A stretch of 64,000 nt of DNA, taken from the NCBI RefSeq assembly GCF_012844305.1, contig NZ_JABANE010000045.1, positions 1 through 64,000 on the forward strand. Direction: 5' to 3'. The notes beneath the pieces were generated by a model. It was not told the DNA's origin. It searched no databases and saw only the letters and a program-made list of their open reading frames with translations. The stretch comes from Flammeovirga aprica JL-4. Lineage in GTDB: Bacteria; Bacteroidota; Bacteroidia; Cytophagales; Flammeovirgaceae. The position numbers and the translations under genes were made by a program. Of this stretch, positions 36,825 through 45,106 are shown one piece after another; within the stretch, counting starts at the first letter, position 1; every line of letters starts with the position of its first letter.

Positions 36825-37494
36825 ATTTAGTTTGATATACTCTAAACCCTTCTAAAAAGCGTTCTGTAATTCCTAGATGATGTTCCTGATTTTTTTCGGC
36901 GTTGAAATCCAAAAAGCCGTCCTCCTCATAATGGACATTTTCAAAATCAATACCATCAAAAATAAAGGCAAGGTCTACAACGATGGCTACTTGATGTAAA
37001 GAATCTTCTACGATATTCACACCGTTCGTTTCCATAATAGAAACGGTTTCTTCTAGAGATACAGAATAATGGAAAGGATGAATTAAGACCCCATTAGGGT
37101 GATAATTTCCTTTGATATCAATTGCAAAATTATTTTCAAGCTCTTTTAAGATATCTAACTGAAAAAGTTGGTAATTTCCTTCTTCTATATTTCCGTAAGG
37201 TAATTGTGGTTCGGTGGTATTATTGACCAAATCACAAATAAAAGGTCCTTCAAAATGAGCTTTTGATGAAGTTGTCTCTTTCTTTAAAAATGAAATTTGA
37301 TCTATTGCAATTGAAGCTTCTGTGAAGATATAATTTGGTTCAAATCTCGCTGTCGAAGAAGGTTTTCTATAATTCGAAATAATATTTAAACCTACATTGC
37401 CATTAATAACGGGAAGGTTATTTTCAGGGGAATCTTTCTTACAACTAATAAAAGAAAGGAAGGCTACAAAAATGATAAGGTATTTATAATGCAT
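36823..37494 (-). CDS. lipoprotein, hypothetical (MbnP-like appearance)
   Basis: ATG at 37494 gives 223 residues with a clean lipobox (F-I-S-C-K-K); the longer frame is unlikely. After the lipid anchor comes an immunoglobulin-like beta protein with L-N-I-I-S-N-Y, F-T-E-A-S-I-A-I-D-Q-I-S and repeated D-N-T / Y-H-P-N-G phrases. It resembles copper-handling MbnP-type lipoproteins only loosely, so function is unassigned. The stop codon lies in the inverted-repeat element. Confidence 0.55.
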   Translation of the reverse strand: MHYKYLIIFVAFLSFISCKKDSPENNLPVINGNVGLNIISNYRKPSSTARFEPNYIFTEASIAIDQISFLKKETTSSKAHFEGPFICDLVNNTTEPQLPYGNIEEGNYQLFQLDILKELENNFAIDIKGNYHPNGVLIHPFHYSVSLEETVSIMETNGVNIVEDSLHQVAIVVDLAFIFDGIDFENVHYEEDGFLDFNAEKNQEHHLGITERFLEGFRVYQTK

Positions 37495-37644
37495 ATCGAT
37501 GAGGTTCGTAAAATTTATATGCAAATTTAAAATAACCAATTCTCAAAAATTGTGAAAGCCTGATCTTTGAATACTAATAACTCTAAAGGCTTAGAGATAT
37601 TTCAAACATGCTCTTAGGTTCTGATACTGAAAGAGTAATTGTTG

Positions 37645-38493
37645 TTAACCTTTATAACCTTTTTGATGTCCAATAAGCAAACTCTTCTGAAATTTCTCCC
37701 AGTTTCCATCAAAAACATTCATATCTACTTTATTGGGAATGCCGTCAATATTCGCTTCCTGAGTGTGTTGCCACATGGTCCATCTTGATTTTGGAGCTGT
37801 GGTAGAGTGACCATAATTAGCAATCCAAATTCTGTATTTTCTGAAATGTCCCCTGAAGTAATCTTTGTAAAATGCATCACCGGTATAGATCATTGGCTTC
37901 ACGCCATATTCCTCTTCAATGGCCAGAACAAATTCTTCCAGACGTTCTCTCATTTTACTTGGTTCTACACCATCAAGCACTTCTATGTCCACTACCGGAA
38001 CAAGGTCATCAGGTCTTAGTTTTCCCACTGTTTTGATAAAATAATTGGCTTGCTCTTTTCCTGAAGTTTGAGGCCTGAAAAAATGATACGCTCCGAAAAT
38101 TAAATTATTGTCTCTTATATGTTTTCTATTTCTCTCAAAATGTCTGTCCTTATGATCTTTCCCTTCAGTTGCCTTTGCATACACAAACTTGATAGAAGTT
38201 TTCTGGGCGTGAAATCCTGCCACTCTCCCAAAGTCAATTAATTGTTGATGATGTGAAATATCTATACCATGTACGGCATAATTGTCGGGTAATTTTACGC
38301 CATATCCTTTGAAATGTTTATAAAAAGGTGATGCGGCATAATCTCTTATATTCAAGGTGAAGTCAATCCCTTTTTGCAGATAGGGAGCAAACTTCTTGTG
38401 GGCCTCTTCATTGACATTGATATAATACCCCAATGCCATAAAAAATAAAAGAACAAAAGATGAAAAAGGAAATATGTTTACTTTTTTACTCAT
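37645..38493 (-). CDS. GH25-family lysozyme (muramidase)
   Basis: ATG at 38493 gives 282 residues with one N-terminal membrane segment (about 9-25), then a GH25 domain (about 75-270): H-G-I-D-I-S-H-H near 78, F-V-Y-A-K-A-T-E-G near 104, Y-H-F-F-R-P near 139, and P-V-V-D-I-E-V-L near 168 with the catalytic Asp-x-Glu pair. Cleaves peptidoglycan 1,4-beta bonds between MurNAc and GlcNAc, anchored on the periplasmic side. It follows the 38586-39260 gene with a terminator between. Confidence 0.85.
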   Translation of the reverse strand: MSKKVNIFPFSSFVLLFFMALGYYINVNEEAHKKFAPYLQKGIDFTLNIRDYAASPFYKHFKGYGVKLPDNYAVHGIDISHHQQLIDFGRVAGFHAQKTSIKFVYAKATEGKDHKDRHFERNRKHIRDNNLIFGAYHFFRPQTSGKEQANYFIKTVGKLRPDDLVPVVDIEVLDGVEPSKMRERLEEFVLAIEEEYGVKPMIYTGDAFYKDYFRGHFRKYRIWIANYGHSTTAPKSRWTMWQHTQEANIDGIPNKVDMNVFDGNWEKFQKSLLIGHQKGYKG

Positions 38494-38507
38494 CAATAAA
38501 ATGTAAG

Positions 38508-38555
38508 CTGAAAAAATGAAAAAGGTTGTTATTGCGTCACGCCAATAACAACCTT
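38508..38555 (-). terminator. terminator of the redoxin gene
   Basis: AAGGTTGTTATTG (38522-38534) inverts at CAATAACAACCTT (38543-38555). On the minus strand a T-rich run follows. It lies 30 bp beyond the stop codon of the redoxin gene. Confidence 0.8.
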
Positions 38556-38585
38556 AAATTTATGAAATTTTGATGGATTTACTGT

Positions 38586-39260
38586 TTATCCTTTTGAAGT
38601 TTTAATCGAACAACCTACCGCTTTAGTAGTCGTTTCAGTCACTTCTTTGTTCTCTAATAAAGCATTTAGAGCGTTTTCAAGATAAGTAACTTTCACGTCG
38701 TCAGCACTCTTGTAATTGTCATCAATAGCACCGATGTATCTTACAAAATATTTCTCATTTTCTTTTTCTAACAAGAAAACATGAGGCGTTTTTGTCGCAC
38801 CATAAGCAGGGTATACCTTTTGTCCTTCATCAAATAAGTAAGGGAATGTAAAACCTTTTTCCTTTGCTCTTACTTTCATCTTATCAAAAGAATCGTCAGG
38901 CTGTTCAGCAGGATCGTTAGGGTTGATGGCAATTACAGGATAACCCAGTGCTTTGTATTTTTTGTCGATCGCTAAAATACGGTCTTCATAAGCCACAGCA
39001 TAAGGACAGTGATTACAAGTGAAAATAACAATAGCGCCTTTGTTGTCTTTAAGATCATTTAAGGCAATCATTTGCTCATCCACGTTTTTCAGGCTGAAGG
39101 CTACCGCTTCATCACCTACACTCAAACCTACTTTAGTAGCAGGAGTTAGAGGCATTCCTTTTGTTACTTTTTGATCAGCTTCCTCTTTCTTTTGAGGTGT
39201 TGAACAACTGAAAATTGATCCGGCAACTAAAGCCAAAACTAGGAGTTTGAAATATTTCAT
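38586..39260 (-). CDS. thioredoxin-family lipoprotein (AhpC/TSA-like)
   Basis: A 224-residue lipoprotein (lipobox S-I-F-S-C19). The domain is redoxin-like: F-S-L-K-N-V-D, F-T-C-N-H-C-P-Y-A near 77-85 with a CxxC pair (C-N-H-C), and I-A-I-N-P-N-D-P near 107. This CxxCPY version is typical of a Bacteroidota thioredoxin-like lipoprotein family that may reduce thiols in the periplasm. It lies 54 bp downstream of the TlpA-type gene, likely in one transcript. Confidence 0.8.
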   Translation of the reverse strand: MKYFKLLVLALVAGSIFSCSTPQKKEEADQKVTKGMPLTPATKVGLSVGDEAVAFSLKNVDEQMIALNDLKDNKGAIVIFTCNHCPYAVAYEDRILAIDKKYKALGYPVIAINPNDPAEQPDDSFDKMKVRAKEKGFTFPYLFDEGQKVYPAYGATKTPHVFLLEKENEKYFVRYIGAIDDNYKSADDVKVTYLENALNALLENKEVTETTTKAVGCSIKTSKG

Positions 39261-39314
39261 TGTCTAAAAATATGTATTTATAAAGTGAATTGAATTTCTG
39301 TGTTGTAAGGACTT

Positions 39315-39845
39315 CTATTGGGTCACAAAGTTTTTTAACTCTTCATAATCATGAAAGTCCTTGTTATGAAAGACTGTTTTGTTCTTGTCAATAATTAAAG
39401 TGACAGGAATTGCACCGTCCCAATTAGGGTTCACCTTACCAAGCCAAGCATTGCCGTCAGGATCGTCAAGCCATAAAGTAGGTGTCGTCAAGTTTTTCTT
39501 TTTGATATAGTTAGAGATATTTTTCTCGTTCATATCCAAACTGATTAAAACCACTTTCGCCTTTTGTCCCTTGGCCTTGAATTCTTGATCAAGCTGTTCA
39601 AAATACGGCAGTTCTTTTACACAAGGCTTGCACCAAGTAGCCCAGAAATTGATCACTCTCAGTGTATCATCTTTGTGCGAAAACAAAGGGGCTAGACCAT
39701 CAAACTTATTGAATTTTAAAACTTCCTGTTGTTCAAGTTGAATCACTTCGTCAGGCTGTAAGACTAATGCAGTCTCTTGCTGACCACAAGAAATAATAAA
39801 AAGAAATGAAATAACTGATAATGTGTGCTTAATAAAGTTTGTCAT
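39315..39845 (-). CDS. TlpA-family thioredoxin-like lipoprotein
   Basis: A 176-residue lipoprotein (lipobox F-I-I-S-C20-G). It has the TlpA motif N-F-W-A-T-W-C-K-P-C-V-K-E-L-P near 66-80 (redox CxxC) and an I-P-V-T-L-I-I-D-K cis-Pro loop near 146. Likely a periplasmic thiol-disulfide reductase, perhaps in cytochrome c maturation or oxidative defence. It precedes a second thioredoxin-fold lipoprotein. Confidence 0.85.
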   Translation of the reverse strand: MTNFIKHTLSVISFLFIISCGQQETALVLQPDEVIQLEQQEVLKFNKFDGLAPLFSHKDDTLRVINFWATWCKPCVKELPYFEQLDQEFKAKGQKAKVVLISLDMNEKNISNYIKKKNLTTPTLWLDDPDGNAWLGKVNPNWDGAIPVTLIIDKNKTVFHNKDFHDYEELKNFVTQ

Positions 39846-40126
39846 AATGTTATTGGAAGTTCATTTATAATTCGATTTTAAATTTAACATTTTGACTAAA
39901 AAGTACATAGCTAATGTTTAATTTATTTCAGCATCTTTTTGAAGTCAAATCAAATCCCAAAGTTGTTTTTTGATTATTCTAACATAAAATACCTATTCAA
40001 AAAACGAATAATTCAATGCAAAATAACTACCATAGGTTATACCTTACTTTTCAAATTATTGCAAAATTGAACTGAATCCTCACATTTACAGTACTAGTGT
40101 CATATCTATTTATTCAATTACAAATT

Positions 40127-40309
40127 ATGTCAACTTTAACCCCTAACTCCAAAAGAAAGCTGGTCGTTATCTGTCTGGTAACACTATTTACTATGTCAAC
40201 TGCTATCATTCTAGATCAGAAAGTCGAAAAATTGAACTTAGAGAAGGATTCAATGGTGGTGAATGGCATCATGAATCAACATCATTTAAGGTGGCATTAC
40301 AATCATTAA
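40127..40309 (+). CDS. small membrane peptide, hypothetical
   Basis: ATG at 40127 gives 60 residues: a short basic start (K-R-K), one hydrophobic segment (L-V-V-I-C-L-V-T-L-F) and a mixed tail. An upstream in-frame GTG exists but is less likely. It may be a small single-pass membrane protein. Coding is plausible but unproven. No family recognised. Confidence 0.4.
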   Translation: MSTLTPNSKRKLVVICLVTLFTMSTAIILDQKVEKLNLEKDSMVVNGIMNQHHLRWHYNH

Positions 40310-40408
40310 ATTGTACTTTTGGTAGTAATGATTGCATAATTAATTAAAATTCTTTTAATGAAATTGTATTTTATGCATATTGGTAGTAGACCAACCTAAA
40401 TACTTTTT

Positions 40409-40618
40409 ATGATTAAGAGCTTTTTAATTATTTGCTGTTTGGCGCTATGCTTAGTAGTGTCAGTTTTTGTCGCAGGAGGCTTAGAAAACGTAGAAAAGTC
40501 AACCGTTTCAAAACACACATTTGAAGAGAAGATTCAGATACCCTTGACTTTTTCTCAAACAACCGGATTCGAGGAAGTTGAACATAAGCCCCTCCGAACT
40601 TACCTAAGTAAAAGGTAA
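40409..40618 (+). CDS. small secreted peptide, hypothetical
   Basis: A 69-residue peptide: a hydrophobic signal-like start with C-C-L-A-L-C (residues 9-14), a V-A-G-G stretch and a polar tail. It has a good terminator directly after it, which supports a real transcript. Signal peptide or single anchor; function unknown. Confidence 0.5.
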   Translation: MIKSFLIICCLALCLVVSVFVAGGLENVEKSTVSKHTFEEKIQIPLTFSQTTGFEEVEHKPLRTYLSKR

Positions 40619-40641
40619 TGTAAACCTAATTGTAAAAAGAG

Positions 40642-40668
40642 AGCTCTCCGTAAACCGGGGAGCTTTTG
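40642..40668 (+). terminator. rho-independent terminator
   Basis: AGCTCTCCG (40642-40650) pairs with CGGGGAGCT (40656-40664, one G-T), followed by TTTTG. Ends the small gene at 40409. Confidence 0.8.
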
Positions 40669-40683
40669 TTATTTTAGCCAATG

Positions 40684-40731
40684 TATAAAAAAGCAAACCC
40701 TTAAATCTATCAATTTTAGATTTAAGGGTTT
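40684..40731 (-). terminator. terminator of the stressosome operon
   Basis: AAACCCTTAAATCT (40695-40708) inverts at 40718-40731, with T-rich sequence after it on the minus strand. Lies 23 bp beyond the stop of the last rsb gene (40755). Confidence 0.85.
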
Positions 40732-40754
40732 GTTGTTATAAGGTTATAAGGTGT

Positions 40755-41087
40755 TTAGAAACTCAAAATTGCTTCTTCATACTTCTCTTGTACCTCTATA
40801 ATAAGATCAAAGCCAGAAATTTTTAGTATTTCTTGCACCACTTCGTTTGCCTCACAAACTATAAATTTGCCTTTTACTGCCTTAATACTTTTTGATGCAG
40901 ATAGAAATACTCTTAAACCTGAGCTACTCATATAAGAAACGTCTTTCAGGTTGAGCAAAAGTTTTGTTTTTCCTTCTTCAATAAGTTTCAACACCTCTTC
41001 TTCTACAATGGGTGAAGTACTTGCATCCATAAATCCATTTACATGTACTACTGAGATGTCTTTAATGTTCGTTACTTCTATTTCCAT
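40755..41087 (-). CDS. STAS-domain anti-sigma-factor antagonist (RsbV/SpoIIAA-like)
   Basis: A 110-residue single STAS domain. The acceptor loop is Y-M-S-S55-S-G-L-R, matching the phosphorylated Ser of SpoIIAA / RsbV (D-S-S-G-L). It is the last gene of the stressosome operon, 3 bp after the PP2C-HATPase fusion gene. Likely cycle: the HATPase kinase phosphorylates it, the PP2C domain dephosphorylates it, and the unphosphorylated form frees a partner. No sigma factor gene is present, so the final target is unknown. Confidence 0.9.
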   Translation of the reverse strand: MEIEVTNIKDISVVHVNGFMDASTSPIVEEEVLKLIEEGKTKLLLNLKDVSYMSSSGLRVFLSASKSIKAVKGKFIVCEANEVVQEILKISGFDLIIEVQEKYEEAILSF

Positions 41088-41090
41088 CGG

Positions 41091-42725
41091 TTATATCTTT
41101 AATAATAATGTTATTTTATTTTGACTGTCGGTTCTGGCGTAATCAATGTTACTTGCTAAACTCTTAACAATATGTATTCCTAAACCGCCAATTGGCCTAT
41201 CTTCAACAGATAATGTGATGTCAGGAGCTTCTTTTTCCAGTGGATTAAAAGGAATTCCGTTATCTATAATTTGAATTTTAATGCCGTTTTTATTTTCAAG
41301 TAAGTAAATATAAAGTTGAATATCGGTACTTTTTTCCTGTTTTGTAGCATAATTAATAATGTTACTGACAAGTTCATCCAAAACGATCTGTACTTTTTGA
41401 GCGAAAGAAGCAGGATATTTGTGGTCTTCGAAAAAAGAATTGATTTGTGGTGTAAGCTGTTCTTTTTCTTCAAACACAGCAGGAAAACTTACTGAAAAAT
41501 CAGGGTTGCTTCTTTTGGTATATTTTGCACAAAGTACTGTGATGTCATCTGCTTGCTCTGATTCTTTTTCATGCAATCCTACATCCTCTATTACTGTATT
41601 AACCAAAGATTCAATGGGTTTGTTTTTTATTGAATCAATCAGTTTTTCTAACCTGAGGTCAGAGTAAAGTTCACGGTGGATATTTTGAGCTTCTGTCACG
41701 CCATCAGTGTAGGCAAATACCATCTGACCAGAGGAAAGTTGAATAGTACTTTCACTGTATTCAAAACCTTCCAAAGCACCTACAACGGGTCCGTGCCTAT
41801 CACTTAGTTTAATAGGGTCGGCATCTTCAGAAAGAATATAGGTAGGATTGTGTCCAGCATTGGTGTACGTCAGCTCTCCTGTTTTCATGTTCAATAGCCC
41901 TAAGAAAATAGTCACAAACATATTGTTTTTATTTTCTCTAGCGATTTCATTATTGACATGAGTAATAATTAGATGAGTGGAATGCTCTGTTATAGCAACA
42001 CTTCTTAACAGAGATTTTGTCATGGCCATCAACAAGGCGGCCGGAACGCCTTTGCCTGAAACATCACCCACCACAAAGTACAGGCAATTTTCCTCTATGA
42101 TTTGAAAGTCATAAAAATCACCCCCAACTTCACGAGCGGGGAGAAGTTTGGCGTGTAGGTCAATAAATTCATTAGAAGGAAAATCAGTCGGAAGCATACT
42201 CATTTGAATATTTTTTCCTACTGCAAGTTCACTTTCCATCCTTGCATTATTATCCTTGGCCCTTTTTAAGCTTTCATAAGATTCCTGCAGGTCTTTATTT
42301 TTAGATTGCAGTTCGGTGAGGAGTTCATCTCTTGATCGTTCGTTAAAAGTGACAAGTGCATCTTCCAGTCTTGTCAAAGGAAAATTTCTATCAATAATCA
42401 GCTCCAATGCGTCATCTTTTACACTAAGACTTGTTTGATGTAAATAGAGATCAGGAATGTCTTTTGAAATGGCATAAAATGGATCAAAAATTCTTATTCT
42501 TGCATTTTTTACATAGTCTCCAACCACAAAAACATCTGTGTCTAAAAATATATGCTGATGATCAGTGATGATTTTTTTCAGCAAAGAAGAAAGCATGGTC
42601 GCAATTTTTACAGAAAAACTGTTATCGTCATAGCAAATTAAGAAAGCCTGATAGACTTTTTTTCTTAAACTGACCACATCTTGTTCATTGGCAATTTTCT
42701 GTCTGCTAAACGGTTGATGCATCAT
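41091..42725 (-). CDS. PP2C (SpoIIE-type) phosphatase fused to an anti-sigma-type HATPase
   Basis: A 544-residue protein. Residues 1-130 are an unassigned regulatory segment; about 130-175 is a coiled coil (Q-S-K-N-K-D-L-Q-E-S-Y-E); about 176-390 is a PP2C domain with G-G-D-F-Y-D-F near 201, G-D-V-S-G-K-G near 222 and Y-T-D-G-V-T-E-A near 335; about 420-544 is a histidine-kinase-like ATPase (HATPase_c_2) with D-E-L-V-S-N-I-I-N near 448 and D-N-G-I-P-F near 489. It joins the RsbU-like phosphatase and RsbW-like kinase in one chain. Overlaps the RsbX gene by 1 bp. Confidence 0.9.
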   Translation of the reverse strand: MMHQPFSRQKIANEQDVVSLRKKVYQAFLICYDDNSFSVKIATMLSSLLKKIITDHQHIFLDTDVFVVGDYVKNARIRIFDPFYAISKDIPDLYLHQTSLSVKDDALELIIDRNFPLTRLEDALVTFNERSRDELLTELQSKNKDLQESYESLKRAKDNNARMESELAVGKNIQMSMLPTDFPSNEFIDLHAKLLPAREVGGDFYDFQIIEENCLYFVVGDVSGKGVPAALLMAMTKSLLRSVAITEHSTHLIITHVNNEIARENKNNMFVTIFLGLLNMKTGELTYTNAGHNPTYILSEDADPIKLSDRHGPVVGALEGFEYSESTIQLSSGQMVFAYTDGVTEAQNIHRELYSDLRLEKLIDSIKNKPIESLVNTVIEDVGLHEKESEQADDITVLCAKYTKRSNPDFSVSFPAVFEEKEQLTPQINSFFEDHKYPASFAQKVQIVLDELVSNIINYATKQEKSTDIQLYIYLLENKNGIKIQIIDNGIPFNPLEKEAPDITLSVEDRPIGGLGIHIVKSLASNIDYARTDSQNKITLLLKI

Positions 42726-43309
42726 TATTTCCTAATTTTAACAGCAATCATAGAGGCGTCATCAAAGATAGATCCCCACTGATTGATAATTTTTTTTGCA
42801 AGAATTTCACTCGAAAACAAATGATAGTTTTTAAATTTTCCATTTGAGAAAGAGGAGTCCACTCCATCGCTGTACATTAAAATAAGATCATTATCTTGAA
42901 GGATCTTTGTGCTTACTTTCACACTTCTTCCTCTTACACCCAACAAACCATCAGTGGATAATAATTCTGTATTTTCAGTGTTCATCACTTTGCATGTAAT
43001 ATTTCCGAGGCTCCCAAAATAAAAGTGATGATGATCAATTACTCCTATACCTAAAGCGGCACCTTCACACCCCAACATATATTGGTGAGTATCCTGTATC
43101 ACTTTGGCAACGTTGATGCTGATATTATGAGAGAGATAGTCTTTGATTTTCGATGAAATTTTAAACGCAGGTTCACCATGACCAATGCCATCTATGATCG
43201 CAAAAAAGTAAAAATCTTCTTTCTGATAGATAAAAATAGCATCGCCGTTTTTCTTCTCACCAGCTATGGGTCTTGTAAAACCTCCTATATCAATATTTAT
43301 TTTTTCCAA
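42725..43309 (-). CDS. rsbX: RsbX-like PP2C phosphatase
   Basis: A 194-residue SpoIIE/PP2C-fold phosphatase lacking other domains. Motifs: F-A-I-I-D40-G-I-G-H-G near 37-46 and Y-S-D-G-V near 148. In Bacillus RsbX dephosphorylates RsbR and RsbS and resets the stressosome. The start is a TTG at 43309 overlapping rsbT by 13 bp, which suggests translational coupling. Confidence 0.8.
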   Translation of the reverse strand: MEKINIDIGGFTRPIAGEKKNGDAIFIYQKEDFYFFAIIDGIGHGEPAFKISSKIKDYLSHNISINVAKVIQDTHQYMLGCEGAALGIGVIDHHHFYFGSLGNITCKVMNTENTELLSTDGLLGVRGRSVKVSTKILQDNDLILMYSDGVDSSFSNGKFKNYHLFSSEILAKKIINQWGSIFDDASMIAVKIRK

Positions 43310-43686
43310 TATGTTACTTTGATATGCGTTCCTTTTCCTTTGGATGAACTGATATGAAGCTCATCAGAAATTCTTTTTATACCAGGCAAACCTAATCCCA
43401 GAGATCCTCCTGTAGAATAGTTGTCTTTTAAAGCTCGTTCAATATCTTCAATTGCTGGACCATTGTCTATTGCTTCCACCAAAATACCAACATTGAACTC
43501 GTTGTTTACTTTTGAAAAACGGACAAATCCTTTTTGGGCATATTTGATGATATTATGAGCTAATTCTGAAATGATAATTGAAACCTTAGTAGTATCTAAA
43601 GTTTCCATTCCAATATTTTGAGCAAACGACACACCTTCATGCTGGGCATAATGTATATCGTTTTCGGATTTAATACTAATTGTCAT
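43297..43686 (-). CDS. rsbT: RsbT-like serine kinase / anti-sigma regulator
   Basis: A 129-residue HATPase_c_2 kinase. N box E41-L-A-H-N45, G1 D-N-G-P-A-I near 74-79, G2 G-S-L-G-L-G-L-P near 97. In stressosomes RsbT phosphorylates RsbR and RsbS and then activates a PP2C phosphatase. It overlaps rsbS by 11 bp. Confidence 0.85.
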   Translation of the reverse strand: MTISIKSENDIHYAQHEGVSFAQNIGMETLDTTKVSIIISELAHNIIKYAQKGFVRFSKVNNEFNVGILVEAIDNGPAIEDIERALKDNYSTGGSLGLGLPGIKRISDELHISSSKGKGTHIKVTYWKK

Positions 43687-44053
43687 TTTTAGTATCGAGA
43701 ATTATCAAAGCTTCGTCTAAGCTTATAGATGATAAAAGGTTGTCAATGTTAGCGTCCATCATGATTAATGAGGAAACAACAGTAGGTCTTAAACCAGAAA
43801 TTACGGTATCAAATCCTGTAAGTTTGATCATGCTGATAATCGATCTGATGTGTTCAAAATCTATAATATCAATAATCTCCAAACCCGATAAGTCAAAGAT
43901 GATACCTTTGATGTTGTTGTGCTTGACAATTTCATCAAGTAATTCCTGCTGGAATAATTTTAATAAATCTTTGTGGAGATCCAATTGAAAAGAAGCAATA
44001 ATACATTTGCTGTGCAATTGAATTGGAATCCCTGATTTTACCCAATTATTCAT
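43676..44053 (-). CDS. rsbS: RsbS-like stressosome STAS protein, acceptor Ser missing
   Basis: A 125-residue STAS protein (I-P-I-Q-L-H near 9-14, I-I-F-D-L-S-G-L near 51-58). Aligned by eye with Bacillus RsbS, the phosphorylated Ser59 in M-I-D-S-F-I corresponds to I63 in I-I-D-I-I-D-F here. So the main acceptor is absent, and any phosphorylation would have to be elsewhere. Gene is 1 bp downstream of rsbR and overlaps rsbT by 11 bp. Confidence 0.85.
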   Translation of the reverse strand: MNNWVKSGIPIQLHSKCIIASFQLDLHKDLLKLFQQELLDEIVKHNNIKGIIFDLSGLEIIDIIDFEHIRSIISMIKLTGFDTVISGLRPTVVSSLIMMDANIDNLLSSISLDEALIILDTKNDN

Positions 44054-44054
44054 C

Positions 44055-44942
44055 TTATTGTTTCACAATTTTCATGTTCAGTTTCTCGAATGCAATTTCG
44101 ATAGCAGCCTTCAAATTAGCAGTAGTTTTGATGGTTCCCACATCGATGCCCAATTCCACAATAGTTTGAGCAACTGCAGGAGAAAGGCCTGAAATAATAC
44201 ATTCACATCCCATCAACTTTGTAGCTTTTGTGATTTTTATAAGGTGATTGGCAACTGCGGTATCCACTACAGCTACTCCCGAAATATCAAGAATAAAGCT
44301 TTGAGCATGGTGTTGAGAAATATGGTTCAACGTATTGTCCATAATATCTTGTGCTCTTCTAGAATCAATCAAACCTACCACTGGAAGCAATAATAATCCA
44401 TCCCAAAGCTGAGTAACAGGCGTGGACATTGCCATTAACGTTTTACTTTGTGCTGTGATTTTCTGGTTTACCACATGCTCATAACTTTGAACTATAATTG
44501 TCATGTCCATATGTACAATCTTGTTCAAGGCTCTTCTGATTCTATCAATCTTTTCCCTGTCCCAGTCTTGAGCTAGGAGAATTTCAATAAATAGACTCAA
44601 AAAGTGATCTACACCTGCTAAATAAATTTCTTGTGATAAGCCAATTCTTGCATGCACTTCACCTACACTTTTGCGTGTAGCAACATATTGATCATTGATG
44701 TCTGCATCAAAAAACTCTTCCCAGAAACTTAATTGCAATTTTTGCACTCTATGTAGCGTAGAAGGGTCTGCAAAATATTCTTGAAATTCAGCAGTTGTTT
44801 TTAACCATTTGTACCAAGATTCCACCATTTTGGGAATTTCTTCGATGGCAACAGGTTTGAAGTCATGTAAAGCATTTATGTCGATTTCAGTGATTCCATA
44901 CAAATCACAAAGTTGGGTAGCATTTCTAGAAATCACTTCCAT
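44055..44942 (-). CDS. rsbR: RsbR-like stressosome sensor with N-terminal globin domain
   Basis: A 295-residue protein. About 1-165 is a sensor globin / protoglobin-like domain with G-E-V-H97-A-R-I-G-L, matching the proximal heme His motif of globin-coupled sensors. About 175-290 is a STAS domain. Phosphorylation sites corresponding to Bacillus RsbRA T171 and T205 align to S194 (V-G-L-I-D-S-R-R) and T228 (V-V-D-T-A-V-A-N-H). The role is to build the stressosome core with RsbS and relay a gas or redox signal to RsbT. It is the first gene of the operon, with a promoter at 45006-45036. Confidence 0.85.
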   Translation of the reverse strand: MEVISRNATQLCDLYGITEIDINALHDFKPVAIEEIPKMVESWYKWLKTTAEFQEYFADPSTLHRVQKLQLSFWEEFFDADINDQYVATRKSVGEVHARIGLSQEIYLAGVDHFLSLFIEILLAQDWDREKIDRIRRALNKIVHMDMTIIVQSYEHVVNQKITAQSKTLMAMSTPVTQLWDGLLLLPVVGLIDSRRAQDIMDNTLNHISQHHAQSFILDISGVAVVDTAVANHLIKITKATKLMGCECIISGLSPAVAQTIVELGIDVGTIKTTANLKAAIEIAFEKLNMKIVKQ

Positions 44943-45005
44943 TTGTTGATGATATAATTAGAGTTAATCTATTAATTTGAGCATATTACTTTATAATACT
45001 AGAAA

Positions 45006-45036
45006 CAAATTTAAGGTTTAGTTGGTAATTCGCAAT
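45006..45036 (-). promoter_or_regulatory. promoter of the stressosome operon
   Basis: On the minus strand the -7 box is TAAATTTG (45006-45013) and the -33 box ATTG (45033-45036), 19 bases apart, matching the Bacteroidota layout TTTG-N19-21-TAnnTTTG. Start of transcription near 44999, 57 bases before the ATG of rsbR. Confidence 0.5.
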
Positions 45037-45106
45037 TATTATGATCTCTTGTTTATCAAAAAGGCTTGAATTAATTTGTGTGATACTTTTCTTAGTGTTC
45101 TAAGAA

